From Gammaproteobacteria bacterium (GTDB lineage Bacteria > Pseudomonadota > Gammaproteobacteria > Steroidobacterales > Steroidobacteraceae): 7,360 nt of DNA. The stretch is taken from positions 1 through 7,360 of the forward strand of contig VBNY01000070.1 of NCBI GenBank assembly GCA_005877705.1. The letters run 5' to 3'. Below are positions 6,226-7,360 of the stretch, in pieces. The notes beneath the pieces were generated by a model that ran no database searches, was not told the origin of the DNA, and worked only from the letters and a program-made list of their open reading frames with translations. The translations under genes were made by a program, and so were the position numbers. Numbering within the stretch: position 1 is the stretch's first letter; every line of letters starts with the position of its first letter.

Positions 6226-6813
6226 GTGACCCGGCTGGTCGAAATCGAAGTGTCGCACGACCTGCTCGAGCGGGCGCGCAGGGGGGACGAGCGCGCCCAA
6301 GCGGAGATTTATACCGCGGTGGCGTCATCGACGTTCGCACTGATCCGCAGGCTCGTGGGCCACAGGACGATCGCTGAGGACCTGTTCCAGGACACGATGA
6401 TGACCCTGTACGAGCGCCTGACGGAGTATCGCGGGGAGGCACCCCTCGGTGCCTGGCTGAGGCAGATCGCCATCTCGAAATGCCTCATGTTCCTGCGCTC
6501 TCCGTGGCAGCGCGCACGGCTGCGACTTGAGGGCATGAGTGCCGAGGATGCGCAGACTCATGTCCCGACATTGCTTACTACCGCTGCGCCGCGTGAGGAG
6601 AGCTTCGATGTCGAGCGGGCGCTGGCGAGCCTGTCGCCAACCGCGCGCGCGGTCGTTTGGTTGTACGAAGTGGAAGGCTATTCGCACCAGGAGATCGCGC
6701 GCTCCTTCGGGCGATCGATCAGTTTCTCCAAGTCCCAACTTGCGCGCGCTCACGCGAGATTGCGCGAGTGGTTCGAGCCCAACGGGGGCGGACAAGCATG
6801 CACACCGATCTAG
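6226..6813 (+). CDS. ECF (group IV) RNA polymerase sigma factor
   Basis: The product is 195 residues and should direct RNA polymerase to a stress or envelope regulon when freed from its anti-sigma factor. Region 2 spans about residues 25-92: helix ALIRRLVGHRTIAEDLFQDT, then TLYERLTEYRG and the WLRQIAISKCLMFLR segment for -10 recognition. A short acidic linker holds residues 95-125. Region 4 spans about 129-187: LASLSPTARAVVWLYEVEGYSHQEIARSFG plus a Lys/Arg-rich recognition helix. There is no sigma-1.1 or sigma-3 domain and no C-terminal extension. The start is uncertain. GTG 6226 is preceded by an in-frame stop at 6220, and its only SD-like GAGG is one base away; GTG 6250 is an alternative and still precedes region 2. 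Its last 16 nt overlap the next gene, indicating translational coupling. I cannot assign an ECF subgroup. Confidence 0.92.
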   Translation: MTRLVEIEVSHDLLERARRGDERAQAEIYTAVASSTFALIRRLVGHRTIAEDLFQDTMMTLYERLTEYRGEAPLGAWLRQIAISKCLMFLRSPWQRARLRLEGMSAEDAQTHVPTLLTTAAPREESFDVERALASLSPTARAVVWLYEVEGYSHQEIARSFGRSISFSKSQLARAHARLREWFEPNGGGQACTPI

Positions 6814-7346
6814 AGCGAATGCAGCGAATCGCGCAACGTTTGCTCGCCCTGCCGGGCGAGGAGCCCCCGCCGTACGACTGGGATGAGTTCAAACGCCGGA
6901 CCGATCAGCAGATTGAACCGCGCACGACGGGTGTGAACGAGCGGTACGCGGCAATTGCGGCGGCGCTGGTAGTTCTGATTGCGGGCGCCGCTGTGTGGAG
7001 TCGCCTTACGCGATCAGACGCGTCGTCGCACATGCACGAGTCCCAGCTGGCACACGTTCGTGCCGCCACCGTCGAAGGCGATGTGAATTCAGACACTCGA
7101 GTAGAAGTTGGGGAACGCTGGCTCGCGAGCCTGCCCAAAGAACCCGTCGTCGTGCGTGTTGGTACGCGAGCGGCGGTAGGGGACCTCGAGGACCGCATTG
7201 CGCAGGTGGATGACCTGCTGACCGACGAGACTGTTGACGGAGCGCGACCTGCGCGCCTGCACCTTCTGGAACAGGAGCGCGCTCGCCTCGTCAACTCGTT
7301 AGTGCAAGTGCGGTACGCAGAGACCCTGGCCGCGGCATCGCGCTGA
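6798..7346 (+). CDS. putative anti-sigma factor, single-pass membrane protein
   Basis: The product is 182 residues and overlaps the sigma gene by 16 nt, the standard arrangement for a sigma factor and its inhibitor. Residues 1-48 are polar and should be cytoplasmic, where they would bind the sigma factor (LERMQRIAQRLLALPGEE, then PYDWDEFKRRT). Residues 50-68 (YAAIAAALVVLIAGAAVWS) form one membrane helix. Residues 70-182 should be periplasmic. They contain a short VVVRVGTRAAV segment and then a charged helical stretch with heptad character (LEDRIAQVDDLLT, then LHLLEQERARLVNSLVQVRYAE). No HxxxCxxC zinc motif of the ZAS anti-sigma family is present. The start at ATG 6798 is chosen over the much longer open frame from 6657 because that part lies wholly inside the sigma gene. 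The function is inferred from gene order and topology rather than from a recognised domain. Confidence 0.75.
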   Translation: MHTDLERMQRIAQRLLALPGEEPPPYDWDEFKRRTDQQIEPRTTGVNERYAAIAAALVVLIAGAAVWSRLTRSDASSHMHESQLAHVRAATVEGDVNSDTRVEVGERWLASLPKEPVVVRVGTRAAVGDLEDRIAQVDDLLTDETVDGARPARLHLLEQERARLVNSLVQVRYAETLAAASR

Positions 7347-7360
7347 GCGCGCCGTGCTGA

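Noticed and set aside
6657..6797. Longer N-terminus for the anti-sigma gene
   Set aside because: The extra codons lie entirely within sigma region 4 in another frame. ATG 6798 gives the usual short overlap and a normal cytoplasmic N-terminus.

Overview
The window is about 60-65% G+C by eye, with a dense gene layout and proteobacterial-type genes. These are a DUF2799-like protein, a periplasmic multicopper oxidase, a ketoacyl-ACP synthase III (KAS III), an FkbM-family methyltransferase, and an ECF sigma factor with a membrane anti-sigma partner. I infer a high-GC gammaproteobacterium, perhaps of the Xanthomonadales/Nevskiales/Steroidobacter type. The sequence does not prove the taxon.

Layout. 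Positions 2-400 (+) hold the C-terminal part of a DUF2799-like protein ending in a coiled coil. Positions 401-736 are non-coding with a double hairpin. Positions 737-2536 (+) encode an exported three-domain multicopper oxidase with all copper-ligand motifs intact. Only 20 bp away and convergent with it, positions 2557-4509 (-) encode a 650-residue KAS III with an unrecognised N-terminal domain of about 257 residues. Upstream of that on the same strand come a 303-bp spacer and an FkbM-type methyltransferase (4813-5688, -).

The most notable element is at 5730-6051 (-). It is a tRNA-Leu gene split in its anticodon loop by a 238-nt group I intron (5779-6016) with recognisable P1-P9 elements. Splicing gives anticodon CAA. 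The 5' splice site sits on a C-G pair rather than the usual U-G wobble. About 100 bp further upstream, under a -10-like box, lies a second tRNA-Leu 5' half (6129-6154) with no 3' half: a tRNA relic or decayed duplicate. Divergent from this block, 6226-6813 (+) encodes an ECF sigma factor. It overlaps 6798-7346 (+), a single-pass membrane protein placed as its anti-sigma factor.

Apart from the sigma/anti-sigma pair I see no clear multi-gene operon. The methyltransferase starts about 40 nt after the tRNA 3' end on the same strand with no visible terminator between them, so tRNA read-through into it is possible. I see no insertion sequence, CRISPR array or integrase.
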